Translations under genes and position numbers: made by a program | The notes under the pieces: model-generated | The model's database searches: none | The model's input: only the letters and a program-made list of their open reading frames with translations | What the model was told of the DNA's origin: nothing | In this document: in pieces, positions 36,062 through 45,502 of the stretch | How positions within the stretch are numbered: position 1 is the stretch's first letter | How the letters are laid out: every line of letters starts with the position of its first letter | Origin: Pelagibacterium lacus | Lineage (GTDB): Bacteria > Pseudomonadota > Alphaproteobacteria > Rhizobiales > Devosiaceae | Direction of reading: 5' to 3' | DNA: 64,000 nt | Assembly (NCBI RefSeq): GCF_003345525.1 | Contig: NZ_QQNH01000002.1 | Location: 218,374 to 282,373 of the forward strand

Positions 36062-36360
36062 TGGGCCGGTTCTGGGCGGTCATCGACTGGCCGTTCAAAT
36101 GGACGGCCTGGGTGCTGATCCAGACCTATCGCTACACGCTCTCGTCGCTCGCCGGCCGGACCTGCCGGCACGCGCCCTCCTGCTCGGAATTCACCCGCGA
36201 CGCCATCATGGCGCATGGGTTCTGGCCCGGCGGCTGGATGGGGGCGGGGCGGCTGTGGCGCTGCCGGCCGGGGGGCACTCATGGCTATGATCCGGTGCCC
36301 GACGCCGTGCCGCAGCAGGCGCGCTGGTATCTGCCATGGCGCTATGGGCGGTGGCGGTGA
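36061..36360 (+). CDS. yidD: Membrane protein insertion efficiency factor YidD
   Basis: A 99-residue protein with the three-cysteine pattern of Yid[11 protein letters not shown] and LWRCRPG, plus YRYTLSSL. It helps YidC-dependent insertion of inner-membrane proteins. It usually sits by yidC/rnpA; here it is instead fused by a TGATG overlap to the iron-sulfur scaffold gene. Confidence 0.93.
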   Translation: MGRFWAVIDWPFKWTAWVLIQTYRYTLSSLAGRTCRHAPSCSEFTRDAIMAHGFWPGGWMGAGRLWRCRPGGTHGYDPVPDAVPQQARWYLPWRYGRWR

Positions 36361-36390
36361 GAGGTTTTGCGGGCGGCGGTGGGTGGAGAG

Positions 36391-36458
36391 AGGCAGCGGC
36401 CCCCTCATCCGTCTCGGACCTGCCGGTCCGATCCACCTTCTCCCACGAGGGGAGAAGG
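36391..36458. repeat. 150-bp inverted-repeat element, half copy D
   Basis: Left half only: the GGTGGAGAG flank, then GCAGCGGCCCCCTCATCCG, CGGACC/GGTCCG and the first CTTCTCCC/GGGAGAAG pair. The right half is missing. It lies between yidD and thrS. Confidence 0.75.
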
Positions 36459-36570
36459 GAGGCTGGGGCTGGGGCGAGGGCAAGTAAGGGCTGGAATTGG
36501 GGCGCAATCGTGCTAATCAAGCCGCCTTGCGCGCAGTGGGCGCGCGACACACAAGTGATGGAGATCCAAG

Positions 36571-38544
36571 ATGATCAAGGTGACGTTCCCCGATGGTGCA
36601 GTGCGTGAATACGCCAAAGGCACCACCGGGACCACCATCGTCGAGGGCATCTCCAAGTCGCTGGCGAAAAAGACCGTCGCCATGCGCTGGGACGGCGAGA
36701 TGGCCGACCTTTCCGACAGTCTGGGCGCCGATGGGCGGATCGAATTCGTGCTGCGCGACGACGAAGCGGCGCTGGAACTGATCCGGCACGATGCGGCCCA
36801 CGTCCTCGCCGAGGCGGTGCAGGAGCTGTGGCCCGATACGCAGGTGACCATCGGCCCGGTGATCGAGAACGGGTTCTATTACGATTTCTACCGCAGCGAG
36901 CCCTTTTCCGAGGACGAGCTGCGGCAGATCGAAAAGAAGATGGAAGAGATCGTCGATCGCGGGGCCGAATTCACCAAGGAAGTCTGGGATCGCGACGAGG
37001 CCAAGAAGGTGTTCGGGGCGAAGGGGGAACAGTTCAAGGTCGAACTGATCGACGCCATTCCCGAGGACCAGCAGCTCAAAATCTACAAGCAGGGCCAGTG
37101 GTTCGACCTCTGCCGCGGGCCGCATATGCGCTCGACCAAGGATGTGGGCAAGGCGTTCAAGCTGACCAAGGTGGCCGGCGCCTATTGGCGCGGCGATTCC
37201 AATCGCGAGGTGCTGAGCCGCATCTATGGCACGGCCTGGGCGACTAAGGAGCAGCTCGACGCCTATCTGCATATGGTCGAGGAGGCCGAAAAGCGCGATC
37301 ACCGCAAGATCGGGCAGGAGATGGACCTCTACCACTTCCAGCCCGAGGCGCAGGGATCGGTGTTCTGGCACCCCAAGGGGTTCGTGATGTATCACGCGCT
37401 GGAGGATTATATCCGCCGGCGGCTGGACGCCTCGGGCTACAAGGAAATCAAGACCCCGCAGCTGCTCGACAACAAGCTGTGGGAGAAGTCGGGCCATTGG
37501 GGCAAGTTCCGCGAGAACATGTTCGTCGTGCCCGACGAGACGCCCACCACCGAGGGCGACCAGCCGGTGATTTCCGCCGACGCCAACCTGTTGGCGCTGA
37601 AGCCCATGAACTGCCCGGCGCATGTGCAGGTCTTCAATCAGGGCATCAAGTCCTACCGCGATCTGCCTCTGCGGCTTGCGGAATTCGGCTGCTGCCATCG
37701 CAATGAAGCGCATGGGGCCCTGCATGGGCTGATGCGGGTGCGGCAGATGACCCAGGACGATGCGCATATCTTCTGCCGCGTCGACCAGATCCAGAGCGAG
37801 ACGGAGAAATTCTGCGCGCTGCTGGATTCGGTCTATGAGGATATGGGGTTCACGGACGTCAAAATTCTCCTCGCGACGCGCCCGGAGACGCGGGCCGGCG
37901 AGGATGCGGTGTGGGACCTGGCCGAAAAGAGCCTCGGGGACGCACTCAAGGCGACAGGCCGCAATTTCGAAATCGCCGAGGGCGAGGGGGCGTTTTATGG
38001 CCCCAAGCTCGAATTCCATCTGAAGGACGCCATCGGGCGGTCGTGGCAATGCGGCACGCTGCAACTCGACTTCGTGATGCCGGAGCGGCTGGAGGCCTCC
38101 TATGTGGCCGAGGACGGGTCGCGCCAGCGTCCGGTCATGCTGCACCGGGCGATCCTGGGCTCGCTCGAACGGTTTCTCGGCATGATGATCGAGAGCTATG
38201 CAGGGCGCATGCCGCTGTGGCTGGCACCCGTGCAGGTGGTGGTCGCCACCATCGTTTCTGATGCCGACGCCTATGCGCATGAGGTGGCCGCCGACCTGCG
38301 GGCCCGCGGCATCCGGGCCGAGGTCGATACGCGCAACGAGTCGATCAACTACAAGGTGCGCGAGCACTCGGTCGGCCGGGTGCCGTTCATCTATGTCGCC
38401 GGAAGGCGCGAGGCGGAGGAAAAGACCGTTTCCATCCGCCAGCTTGGCAGCCAGGGCCAGACGGTGAAGCCCGTCGCCGAGGCGGTGGCGGACATGGAAG
38501 CGGCGGTGACCCCGCCCGACATCAGGCGCAACACCGCCCGTTGA
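36571..38544 (+). CDS. thrS: Threonine-tRNA ligase
   Basis: A 657-residue class II synthetase with all domains. TGS is at about 1-62, then the editing domain with the HxxxH motif ([10 protein letters not shown]) and CRGPHM, the catalytic core with MNCPAHVQ (zinc Cys) and motif 2 [16 protein letters not shown], motif 3 [12 protein letters not shown], and the anticodon-binding domain from about 540 ([10 protein letters not shown]). Full length. GGAG lies eight bases before the ATG. Confidence 0.97.
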   Translation: MIKVTFPDGAVREYAKGTTGTTIVEGISKSLAKKTVAMRWDGEMADLSDSLGADGRIEFVLRDDEAALELIRHDAAHVLAEAVQELWPDTQVTIGPVIENGFYYDFYRSEPFSEDELRQIEKKMEEIVDRGAEFTKEVWDRDEAKKVFGAKGEQFKVELIDAIPEDQQLKIYKQGQWFDLCRGPHMRSTKDVGKAFKLTKVAGAYWRGDSNREVLSRIYGTAWATKEQLDAYLHMVEEAEKRDHRKIGQEMDLYHFQPEAQGSVFWHPKGFVMYHALEDYIRRRLDASGYKEIKTPQLLDNKLWEKSGHWGKFRENMFVVPDETPTTEGDQPVISADANLLALKPMNCPAHVQVFNQGIKSYRDLPLRLAEFGCCHRNEAHGALHGLMRVRQMTQDDAHIFCRVDQIQSETEKFCALLDSVYEDMGFTDVKILLATRPETRAGEDAVWDLAEKSLGDALKATGRNFEIAEGEGAFYGPKLEFHLKDAIGRSWQCGTLQLDFVMPERLEASYVAEDGSRQRPVMLHRAILGSLERFLGMMIESYAGRMPLWLAPVQVVVATIVSDADAYAHEVAADLRARGIRAEVDTRNESINYKVREHSVGRVPFIYVAGRREAEEKTVSIRQLGSQGQTVKPVAEAVADMEAAVTPPDIRRNTAR

Positions 38545-38548
38545 GACA

Positions 38549-38578
38549 AAGCCCCGGTTCCCGCCGGGGCTTTTTTTA
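38549..38578 (+). terminator. Intrinsic terminator of thrS
   Basis: Stem GCCCCGG (38551-38557) with CCGGGGC (38564-38570) followed by seven T residues. Confidence 0.92.
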
Positions 38579-38584
38579 TCGGTT

Positions 38585-39553
38585 TTAGTTGAGGCTGGTC
38601 AGAATTTCGACGTTGCGCGGCGCGCCGGGCGCGACCTGGAATTGGCGGTTGTAGACCTTGTCGCCGAGCTTGGCGAGGACGAGATAGTCGCCCGTGGCGA
38701 GGACGGTGGAGGGGAAGGCGCCGATATCGGTGAAGAGCGTGTCGCCGCTGCCGGACTTGATGGTCCATTCCACATCGGCGATGGCCTCGCCGCCTTCCTC
38801 GGACACCAGCCGCAGGGAAACCTGGGCGGCGCGGTGATAGAGGATGGCCTGGGTCACCTGGCCGGGCTCGACCCGGATTTCCGACCGCACTTCGGCGTTG
38901 ATGGCGCCGAAATGGGAGACCACGGAATAGATGCCGGCATTGAGATGGATGAGTTCGCCGGGCGCCAGATCCTCGGCGATGGTCATGCGCCCGTCCGGTC
39001 CTTCGGCATAGACATCGAAATCGAGCAGGGCGGGGGGAATGGGCACGTCGCCGGAGACCATGGCGTTGAGCTCGAGCCCGCCGACCTCGAAGATGATGGT
39101 ATAGGTGTTGGGGCCCGGCTCGACGAACAGGGTATCGCTGGCCTGGGCGCGGCCATAGGCCACATGGGTGACGTATTCGCCGGGGGGCAGGCTGAGCGTG
39201 GCGGTGGCCTCCTCGGATTTGGCGACGAGGGCCAGTTCGCCCGCGTCGTCGACGCGGGTGTCGAATACGCGCCACACCAGGCCATCGGAGATGAACGGGC
39301 CATTGTCGCTCAGCCGCGCCGAGAGGGTGACCGGCTGCGGCGTGGTGATGGCGGAGAAATCGGGCCGCACGTCCGGGCCGATATCGTCGTCTCCCGCTTC
39401 GGGAGTATCGCCGGCCGCGTTCTCAGGGCCGCCGAATTCGGCCGGACGCAGGGGCGGAACCGGGGAGGTGACGCTCTCGTCGATCTCCTGTGCGGAGGCG
39501 GGCAGCGCCGAAAGGACGAGAAGGCCGAGAACGAAAAGGAAGGGCAGCCGCAT
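38585..39553 (-). CDS. Uncharacterised exported protein
   Basis: A 322-residue protein with a Sec signal peptide (residues 1-21, cleavage after PASA). The mature part opens with an acidic, Pro-rich linker of about 50 residues, then several beta-rich modules (LSLPPGEYVTHVAYG, LAPGELIHLNAGIYSVVSHFG, VLATGDYLVLAKLGDKVY) that read like repeated carboxypeptidase-regulatory or Ig-like folds. A periplasmic structural role is plausible. Family not recognised. Confidence 0.75.
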   Translation of the reverse strand: MRLPFLFVLGLLVLSALPASAQEIDESVTSPVPPLRPAEFGGPENAAGDTPEAGDDDIGPDVRPDFSAITTPQPVTLSARLSDNGPFISDGLVWRVFDTRVDDAGELALVAKSEEATATLSLPPGEYVTHVAYGRAQASDTLFVEPGPNTYTIIFEVGGLELNAMVSGDVPIPPALLDFDVYAEGPDGRMTIAEDLAPGELIHLNAGIYSVVSHFGAINAEVRSEIRVEPGQVTQAILYHRAAQVSLRLVSEEGGEAIADVEWTIKSGSGDTLFTDIGAFPSTVLATGDYLVLAKLGDKVYNRQFQVAPGAPRNVEILTSLN

Positions 39554-39714
39554 AATTCTACCAATTTGCGCCGGAGCATCGGTCTTGATGGAATCGAGAC
39601 AGGTGCCTAGGTCTTGATCCATCCCACGAGGGTTGCGCGAGAGATAACCCTGGATTGGGGAAAAGCTGTGTCATAAGCCGGCCCGATGAGCAAGCTGGGA
39701 GCCAAGCCGATATC

Positions 39715-40296
39715 ATGAGCATCAATACCGCAGTTCGAGACTATCTTCTGACCCGCCGCACGGTGACGGCGCCGTTCCTGGCCGAGCCGGGACCGGACGC
39801 CGCCCAGATCGAGGAGATGCTGACCATCGCCAGCCGGGTGCCCGATCACGGCAAGCTGGCCCGCTGGCGCTTCGTCCTCTATGAGGGCGCGGCGCGCGAG
39901 GCGGTGGGCGAAAGGCTGCATGAGATCGCCAGGGCCAAATGGCCCGAGCGCAGCGAAGAGCAACTCGAGGCCGAGCGCCGGCAGTTCCTGCCCGCCCCGC
40001 TGACGGTGGGGGTGATCTCGACGGCCGCACCACACGTCAAGATTCCGGAGTTCGAGCAATTGATGGCGGCGGGCAATGCCTGCTTCAACCTCTGCCACGC
40101 GGCCAATGCGCTGGGGTTCGGCGCCCATTGGGTGACGCGCTGGTTCGCCTTCGACAAGACGGCGGCAGCGATGCTGGGGGCGAAGGAGGGCGAGCAGTTC
40201 GTCGGCTTCGTCCATATCGGCACGCCCCAGACCACGCTGGAGGACCGCGAGCGCCCCGACGCCAAGGCGTTGACGACGCGCTGGGTCGCCGGTTAA
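39715..40296 (+). CDS. Nitroreductase family protein (YdjA-like)
   Basis: A 193-residue FMN-dependent oxidoreductase. It has YLLTRRTV near the start (FMN phosphate contact), ASRVPDHGKLARWRFVL, GNACFNLCHAANALGFGAHWVT and a C-terminal GFVHIGTP, matching the short YdjA-type nitroreductases. The physiological substrate is unknown. The ATG at 39715 is used. Confidence 0.88.
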   Translation: MSINTAVRDYLLTRRTVTAPFLAEPGPDAAQIEEMLTIASRVPDHGKLARWRFVLYEGAAREAVGERLHEIARAKWPERSEEQLEAERRQFLPAPLTVGVISTAAPHVKIPEFEQLMAAGNACFNLCHAANALGFGAHWVTRWFAFDKTAAAMLGAKEGEQFVGFVHIGTPQTTLEDRERPDAKALTTRWVAG

Positions 40297-40359
40297 CCGG
40301 AGGTTAACCTCGTTAGGGCTTTGTTTACCATAAGATCGCCCTTCGAGTCGCAGCCCGCC

Positions 40360-41184
40360 ATGGTCTCTCCAATCGCCGACATTCCGCAGGCCATCGCCTA
40401 TGCCCTTGACCGGGCCGGGGCGCGCAATGGCGTAGATTTCGACTATCTGTTGCAGACGGCGATGCGCGAAAGCAGCCTCAACCCGGCCGCCAAGGCGCGG
40501 ACGTCGAGCGCCAGCGGGCTGTTCCAGTTCATCGAGAGCACGTGGCTCGAGGTGATGAAGGATCATGGGCCGCGACTGGGCTATGGCGATTTCGCCGACC
40601 GCATTCAGGAGGCCGATGGCGAGTTCTTCGTCGCCGATGCCGCGACGCGGCAGCAGATCCTCGATCTGCGCTTCGATCCGCAGGTCTCGGCGGACCTGGC
40701 GGCGGCGTTCACCCGCTCCAACGGCGAATACCTGACGCAGAAATTCGGCCGGATGCCCAGCCCGGGCGAACTCTATATCGCCCATTTCCTCGGGCGGCGG
40801 GGGGCGGAGCGGTTCTTCGAGCTCGGGTTGCAGAGCCCCGAAGCCAATGCCGCCTCGGCCTTTCCGCGCCCGGCGGCGGCCAATCCGACGATTTTCTACC
40901 ACAATGGCCAGCCGCGCAGCGTGCGCGAGGTCTATCAGGTGCTGGTGGCGCGCCATGGGGGCACGGGACCGTCCAACGCCGCCTTCGCAGCGCAGCAGAT
41001 GGCCAGCCAGGGGCCGGACCTGCCGTCCCGCGTCGAGCGCGACCTGGGGCCGGTGATCCCCCCGGGGGTCTCGTTCACCTCGCTGTTCTCGACCCAGGCC
41101 GCCCCAGAGACCACCTCGCCGGTCTCCACCGCCGAGCCGGTGCCGGGGCGGGTGCTGTTCAGCGGCTTCTACAGCGGCCAATAG
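40360..41184 (+). CDS. Lytic transglycosylase (SLT-domain) protein
   Basis: A 274-residue protein with an SLT-like lysozyme fold. The catalytic glutamate is in TAMRESSLNP (about residue 36), followed by SASGLFQFIESTWLE and a late GELYIAHFLG. No clear signal peptide is seen from the ATG at 40360; a TTG 13 codons upstream is the only longer start. Family members cleave peptidoglycan; some work in flagellar assembly. Confidence 0.83.
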   Translation: MVSPIADIPQAIAYALDRAGARNGVDFDYLLQTAMRESSLNPAAKARTSSASGLFQFIESTWLEVMKDHGPRLGYGDFADRIQEADGEFFVADAATRQQILDLRFDPQVSADLAAAFTRSNGEYLTQKFGRMPSPGELYIAHFLGRRGAERFFELGLQSPEANAASAFPRPAAANPTIFYHNGQPRSVREVYQVLVARHGGTGPSNAAFAAQQMASQGPDLPSRVERDLGPVIPPGVSFTSLFSTQAAPETTSPVSTAEPVPGRVLFSGFYSGQ

Positions 41185-41225
41185 CGCTGGCGGCATGGTG
41201 AACCAATCCTTAAATCTTGCCCGCT

Positions 41226-41328
41226 AGAGTCTGATTCCGCTTCGTTGAATCGGAATCAGACTCTAAGTCTTTGTTTTATCGTGAGATCGAACCGGAAAAG
41301 TCTGCAACTTTTCCTGATCTCACTCTAG
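41226..41328. repeat. Double palindrome, RIME-like, copy 3
   Basis: The first palindrome has perfect 14-bp arms AGAGTCTGATTCCG and CGGAATCAGACTCT (41226-41239, 41251-41264). The second has arms GTGAGATC (41281-41288) and GATCTCAC (41316-41323) with a nested GGAAAAG/CTTTTCC pair. Two linked hairpins in one intergenic space fit the mosaic elements of Rhizobiales. Confidence 0.75.
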
Positions 41329-41369
41329 GGCGGCGCCGATGAACGGCTCGCCTTGACCCGGGGGAATGT

Positions 41370-42572
41370 ATGGTCGCCTACCAGCGTTATGTCGAACTCT
41401 CCCGGTCGGGCGACAGCGAGGAGCGCGGGCAGGCGGCGCATCTGGCGGCGCGGGCCTATCTGGCTCATACGGGGCCGGACGACGAGCACGCCGCGCTCTA
41501 TGCGGCGCTGATGAATTTCCTCGACGATGCTTCGGTCAAGGTGCGGGCGGCGCTGGCCTATGGGCTGCTGCATTCCGAGCATGCGCCGCGCCCGATCATG
41601 CTGTCGCTGGCCCAGGACGCGCCGGTGATCTCGCGGGCGGTGGTGCAGTTTTCTCCCGTGCTGCTCGATGCAGACCTCATGGGCATCATCCGCTCCGGCG
41701 ATCCCGACATGCTGCCGGTGATCACGGCCCGGCCGGGACTGAGCCAGCGGGTGGCGCTGGCGCTGCTGCGGCTCGGCAATCCGGACCTTGCGATCCGCGT
41801 CATCCAGCGCGAGGATATCGCGATCCCCGAGGACGATTTTCTCATACTCGCCGAAAGATGGGGCGAGGATGCCCCGGTGCGGGGCGCCATGCTCAAGCGG
41901 CGCGACCTCCCCGGGCTGGCCCGGCTGCACCTGCTCGACTGCGTGCGCGAGGCGCTGGCCGGGTTGCGCATCGTCAAGGGGGCCATCCAGCCGCGCCGGC
42001 TCGACCGCATCCTGCGCGATGCCTGTGACGGGGCGACCACGGCGATCGGCGAACGCGAGGCCGGCCTCAAGCAGCACCGCTTCATCGCGACGCTGGCCGA
42101 GAGCGACAAGATCAGCGCGCGGCTGATGCTGCACGCGCTCGTGCATGGGCGGGTGCTGTTTTTCGCCGACGCCCTGGCGCAACTGGCAGAGACGCCGCGG
42201 CGCAAGGTGTTCACCCTGCTTGATGGCGGCAGCCGGGCGGCGCTGCAGGCGCTGTTCGCCCGCTGCGGGTTTTCGCCGGCGGTGCGCAGCCTCCTGGCGC
42301 GGCTGGTGCAGCATGCGCGACGCGCCGATCTCGCCGACGACATATCGGCGCGGCACTATGTGGTGTCGATCCTCATCGAGGAACTGATCGTCGAGCATGG
42401 CGGGGATATGCCCGCTTCGCTGGACGAGGCCTTCGCCTATCTCAACGAGCAGAATATCGCGCTGGCCCGGCTGGCGGCGCGCGGAGTCATGCCCGCCTTC
42501 GCCGAGGAGGCGCCAGAGATGGCCATGGTGCCCGATATGAGCAAGGAAAAGCTGGCGCTGCCGGCCGCCTGA
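41370..42572 (+). CDS. DUF2336 family protein
   Basis: A 400-residue, all-helical protein with HEAT-like repeats (VRAALAYGLLHSEHAPRPIML, RVALALLRLGNPDLAIRVI). DUF2336 is confined to alphaproteobacteria and has been linked to cell-surface and cell-cycle signalling; the function here is not known. A GGGGG ribosome site is six bases before the ATG. It is convergent with NAD kinase. Confidence 0.82.
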   Translation: MVAYQRYVELSRSGDSEERGQAAHLAARAYLAHTGPDDEHAALYAALMNFLDDASVKVRAALAYGLLHSEHAPRPIMLSLAQDAPVISRAVVQFSPVLLDADLMGIIRSGDPDMLPVITARPGLSQRVALALLRLGNPDLAIRVIQREDIAIPEDDFLILAERWGEDAPVRGAMLKRRDLPGLARLHLLDCVREALAGLRIVKGAIQPRRLDRILRDACDGATTAIGEREAGLKQHRFIATLAESDKISARLMLHALVHGRVLFFADALAQLAETPRRKVFTLLDGGSRAALQALFARCGFSPAVRSLLARLVQHARRADLADDISARHYVVSILIEELIVEHGGDMPASLDEAFAYLNEQNIALARLAARGVMPAFAEEAPEMAMVPDMSKEKLALPAA

Positions 42573-43397
42573 TCAGTACCTGAACTGCTCGATCAGCACG
42601 CGTTCGTCGAGGCTGTGGCCGGGATCGAACAGCAGCGTCACCGAATGGCGGCGGTCTTCGTGTACCTGGACCTCGAGGACGTCCTCGAACTCGACATTGT
42701 CGGCGACGGCGCTGGTGGGGCGCTTTTTGGCCTCGAGGGTGCGGAAGGTGATGCTGGCGCGGTTCGAGAGGATCGCCCCCCGCCAGCGGCGCGGCCGGAA
42801 CGGGGAAATCGGCGTCAGGGCGAGAAGGGGGGCGGTGATCGGCAGGATCGGGCCGTGGGCGGACAGATTGTAGGCGGTGGAACCGGCCGGGGTGGCGACG
42901 ATGACCCCGTCGCAGATCAGTTCGTCGAGCCGCACGTCGCCGTCGATGCGAATCTCGATCTTGGACGCCTGATAGGACGAGCGGTAGAGCGACACCTCGT
43001 TGAGGGCCAGCGCCTCGGCGACGTTGCCATCGGCGGTGGTCACGCGCATCTTGAGGGGGTGGATGGTGGTCGGCATGGCGGCCCGCAGCCGGACGTCGAG
43101 GGCGTCGGGGCTGAATTCGTTCATCAGGAACCCGACCGAGCCGAAATTCATGCCATAGACCGGCACGCCGCTATCCATGACGCGGTGGAGGGTTTCCAGC
43201 ATCAGCCCGTCGCCGCCCAGCGCCACGACGATGGAGGCGTTCTTGATGCCGCAATCGCCATGGCGCGCCACCAGATCGGCCCGGGCCGATTGCGCCTCGT
43301 CCGCATCGGACGCCACAAACGCCACCTTGCCATCGGTATAAAGTGCCAAGGCCCGCTCTCCATGTCCCACGCCGTGCATATGGGGCGCGTGTAGCAT
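42573..43397 (-). CDS. nadK: NAD kinase
   Basis: A 274-residue (longest start) kinase that makes NADP. It has the GGDG motif ([14 protein letters not shown]), [21 protein letters not shown] and the signature [23 protein letters not shown] (in parts [14 protein letters not shown] and SAHGPI). The start is uncertain: ATGs at 43397 and 43379 exist, but similarity to alphaproteobacterial homologues begins near [13 protein letters not shown], so the true start may be further in. Confidence 0.93.
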   Translation of the reverse strand: MLHAPHMHGVGHGERALALYTDGKVAFVASDADEAQSARADLVARHGDCGIKNASIVVALGGDGLMLETLHRVMDSGVPVYGMNFGSVGFLMNEFSPDALDVRLRAAMPTTIHPLKMRVTTADGNVAEALALNEVSLYRSSYQASKIEIRIDGDVRLDELICDGVIVATPAGSTAYNLSAHGPILPITAPLLALTPISPFRPRRWRGAILSNRASITFRTLEAKKRPTSAVADNVEFEDVLEVQVHEDRRHSVTLLFDPGHSLDERVLIEQFRY

Positions 43398-43483
43398 AGG
43401 AAGCGGGCTGGAGGCCAGCGCCGGGCAGGGCGCGCGGGGATCGCTTGCATCGGTGCGGGACTGGTGCTAGCTAGCTGGCCATG

Positions 43484-43559
43484 GCCGGTATAGCTCAGTT
43501 GGTAGAGCATCTGATTTGTAATCAGAGGGTCGCGGGTTCAAGTCCTGCTGCCGGCACCA
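43484..43559 (+). tRNA. tRNA-Thr (UGU), site of element integration
   Basis: The 76-nt gene has encoded CCA. The acceptor GCCGGTA pairs with TGCCGGC, the anticodon TGT is at 43517-43519, and the T-stem is GCGGG/CCTGC. Its last 49 bases are repeated at 57875-57923, so the 3' half is the attL core of the integrated element. Confidence 0.97.
43511..43559. other. attL core (3' half of tRNA-Thr)
   Basis: Forty-nine bases from the anticodon stem to CCA. It matches attR with 47 identities; the two differences, at 43532 and 43548, form one base pair of the T-stem. Confidence 0.85.
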
Positions 43560-43619
43560 CAAAAATTCCAATAAAATCAACGCACTACGCGATACAGGCA
43601 AGCTAGTTTATCTAGTTTT

Positions 43620-43706
43620 CATGCGCCATTTCATTAACGAGAATTCCCCGGTTTTTCAGGGTTTTCTAGCGTTGGCGGGGATTCCGTGGCGCATGAATGG
43701 CGCATG
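43620..43706. promoter_or_regulatory. Putative integrase arm-type sites, left
   Basis: The decamer ATGGCGCATG occurs in reverse at 43620-43629, as GTGGCGCATG at 43686-43695 and again as ATGGCGCATG at 43697-43706. The last two are tandem with an 11-bp period. The same word occurs beside attR and in the integrase promoter. Confidence 0.65.
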
Positions 43707-43733
43707 AAAAACCCCACCGCCGAAGCGATGGGG
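43707..43733 (-). terminator. Intrinsic terminator of the left-end gene
   Basis: On the minus strand the stem is CCCCATCGC with GCGGTGGGG, the loop is the stable UUCG tetraloop, and five T residues follow. It lies about 150 bp beyond the stop of the gene at 43880-44239. Confidence 0.85.
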
Positions 43734-43879
43734 CTGGTCGGCAACCAGCTGATGGCCCGTGGGCGATAGAGCACTGGCCGACCTATTCCATTGCGCCGCC
43801 CCGGTAAGCCCGCATCACTGAAGGCTCCATCCGACCGCGTGGGTACGGACGTGGTAGCGCGAGGCGGCGTTGGGGTGGG

Positions 43880-44239
43880 TTAGGCGGCTTGGGTTTCTGC
43901 GGTCTGGTGGTCGGTCGCCCGGCAGACCAATAGGGCCATCTCTTCCCGGTCGCGGAGCTGTATTTCTCTCAAATCAGCCTTGGCGCGTTCGATCAGATCG
44001 GTCTCCATATAGTATGTTTCCCCATCCCGCGTTAGATCGCCGAGTAGGTCGAACTTTGCCGACAGGTCGCTCCGGTCGCGAACCGGGTAGTTCATCAAAA
44101 TTTCGTGGATGTCGAACTGGGCGTTGGTGAGTATGTCCATCGCGGCATCGGGGATGCCATTACTCTCGTCAGCGAGTTGATCGAGCACACGACCGATTCT
44201 CAGCAGCTTTGCGGCGGCGCCGTCGATATATTGGGGCAT
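43880..44239 (-). CDS. Hypothetical protein divergent from XRE regulator
   Basis: A 119-residue helical, acidic protein with GAGGAG before its ATG. I see no family. It is controlled from the same intergenic region as the XRE-type gene, with a TTGACA hexamer on the minus strand and an operator-like palindrome between -35 and -10. Candidate roles are a lysogeny or immunity function; that is inference from position only. Confidence 0.65.
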   Translation of the reverse strand: MPQYIDGAAAKLLRIGRVLDQLADESNGIPDAAMDILTNAQFDIHEILMNYPVRDRSDLSAKFDLLGDLTRDGETYYMETDLIERAKADLREIQLRDREEMALLVCRATDHQTAETQAA

Positions 44240-44287
44240 GGTGATGGGCTCCTCTTGAGATATTCCATTCTTCGTGATAGGAATATA

Positions 44288-44327
44288 TCAAATTGAGCGC
44301 TTGTCAATAGGTTTTAATCAATTTGAG
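44288..44327. promoter_or_regulatory. Two palindromic operators in a divergent promoter
   Basis: TCAAATTGA at 44288-44296 and TCAATTTGA at 44319-44327 are nine-base palindromes, each followed by GCG, 31 bp apart (three helical turns). The left one falls between a minus-strand TTGACA (44306-44301) and its -10 region. The right one overlaps the TTG start of the XRE gene. Confidence 0.55.
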
Positions 44328-44568
44328 CGAAAACAATCATGTTTGGGGACGGCAGATCGCGGCAGCCAGGGTATTGCTTGGGCTGGATCAGGCCACACTA
44401 GCTGCCGCCGCCCACATCTCGTTGCCGACGCTCCGCAGGATGGAGGCAAGCGAGGGCCCTGCTTCCGGGCTGCCCAATAACGTCCGTGCGGTGGTACAGG
44501 CGCTGGAGGATGGCGGCATCGTGTTTATAGAGCCGAACGGCGACGGACCCGGCGTCCGGCTGCGGTAA
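44323..44568 (+). CDS. XRE-type helix-turn-helix regulator
   Basis: An 81-residue protein. RQIAAARVLLGLDQATLAAAAHISLPTLRRME is the HTH_3/XRE fold (in parts ARVLLGLDQATLAAAA and ISLPTLRRMEA). The C-terminal GIVFIEPNGDGPGVRLR is a common ending of short phage and island regulators. The only in-frame start after the preceding stop is TTG at 44323, which lies within an operator-like palindrome, so translation and repression could interfere. Confidence 0.75.
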   Translation: MSENNHVWGRQIAAARVLLGLDQATLAAAAHISLPTLRRMEASEGPASGLPNNVRAVVQALEDGGIVFIEPNGDGPGVRLR

Positions 44569-44582
44569 CTCAATTCATAGAG

Positions 44583-44987
44583 ATGGATGGATTTAAGCCA
44601 TCCATTCGCTTGATCGGCTACGAAGACGGCGAGTTGGCCCCGTTTGGGGATTGGGATTTCCAGCACTTCGCAACAGTTCCCCACGTCGGAGATGTCATCA
44701 TCGATCCAATCGGTATCGAGCACCTCGGACCAGTAGTTGTAACCAAGAGATTTTTTGCCCCTGTCTCGGGTGGAAAAGACATCTGGTATTTGATGGTAGA
44801 GCGGCAGAGCCAAGATGCGGAAGGCATGAGCGTCCACCGGTTCCACCTTGAACTCCAAGCTATACATGCTGAGATGATGGCCGAGCACCGTGCTGCTGAA
44901 AAAGCCGAGCGCGAGCTAAAATGGAAGCGCCTTATAGAGCTGGGGCAGTCTGAAAAGTCCAGCCGGTTCAAAAAGGCTAGTTCCTGA
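44583..44987 (+). CDS. Hypothetical accessory protein
   Basis: A 134-residue protein, 14 bp after the XRE gene and probably in its operon. The N-terminal part is beta-rich (FKPSIRLIGYEDGEL, TVPHVGDVIIDP) and the C-terminus is a charged helix (MMAEHRAAEKAERELKWKRL). No family is recognised. Confidence 0.6.
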   Translation: MDGFKPSIRLIGYEDGELAPFGDWDFQHFATVPHVGDVIIDPIGIEHLGPVVVTKRFFAPVSGGKDIWYLMVERQSQDAEGMSVHRFHLELQAIHAEMMAEHRAAEKAERELKWKRLIELGQSEKSSRFKKASS

Positions 44988-45502
44988 TTCGCAAATTTCC
45001 TGCACGCAACAGGTTGTGCACTGCTTTTCCACTAGGAATCGCTTGTTCCAAACAAGAAATGAGGTTTGGGCGAGTAAAATGTCGCTTGACTTCGGACGGG
45101 CGCTTTTTTCATTCTCTTGCTTGATAGAAATTCATAGCAAATTCAAATACTTGCCGAGTGTTTTGCACGCAGTACTTCGTTAATTCTGATGATGTTGGAA
45201 GGTGCCAGCCAGCTTACGAACAAATATTGCCGTTTGCACGATATTCTCGCTATCCACAGCTAAAACCACTATATTTAGCCCGTGATGAATTCTTGAGCAC
45301 TAGGGATAGTCGATTTCGCCCGATTGACGGTTCGCATGAGAATCGAAAATGCTTTGAGGATCGAAGGCCAGACAATCTTTGGACGGAGCGCCTGGCCCCC
45401 GATAGCAACCTCAACCGCCTTTGGTGGGCGGAGGGCCAGTCAAAGCTTTCATGCTGGGCGGCCTTCCGTCAACCACCGGCAGAGCATGAAAGACTATCAA
45501 TT
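44988..45502. other. A/T-rich intergenic region, no supported gene
   Basis: About 515 bp with lower GC than the chromosome. An open frame from 45158 runs into the next gene, but its codon use is poor and it lacks homology to anything I know. The stretch probably contains the promoter of the two small genes that follow. Confidence 0.45.

Noticed and set aside
36517..38367. A 616-codon minus-strand frame
   Set aside because: Antisense to thrS; no motifs.
45158..45502. N-terminal extension of the YjzC-like gene
   Set aside because: The frame is open, but only the last 58 codons match the family and the codon use before them looks random.
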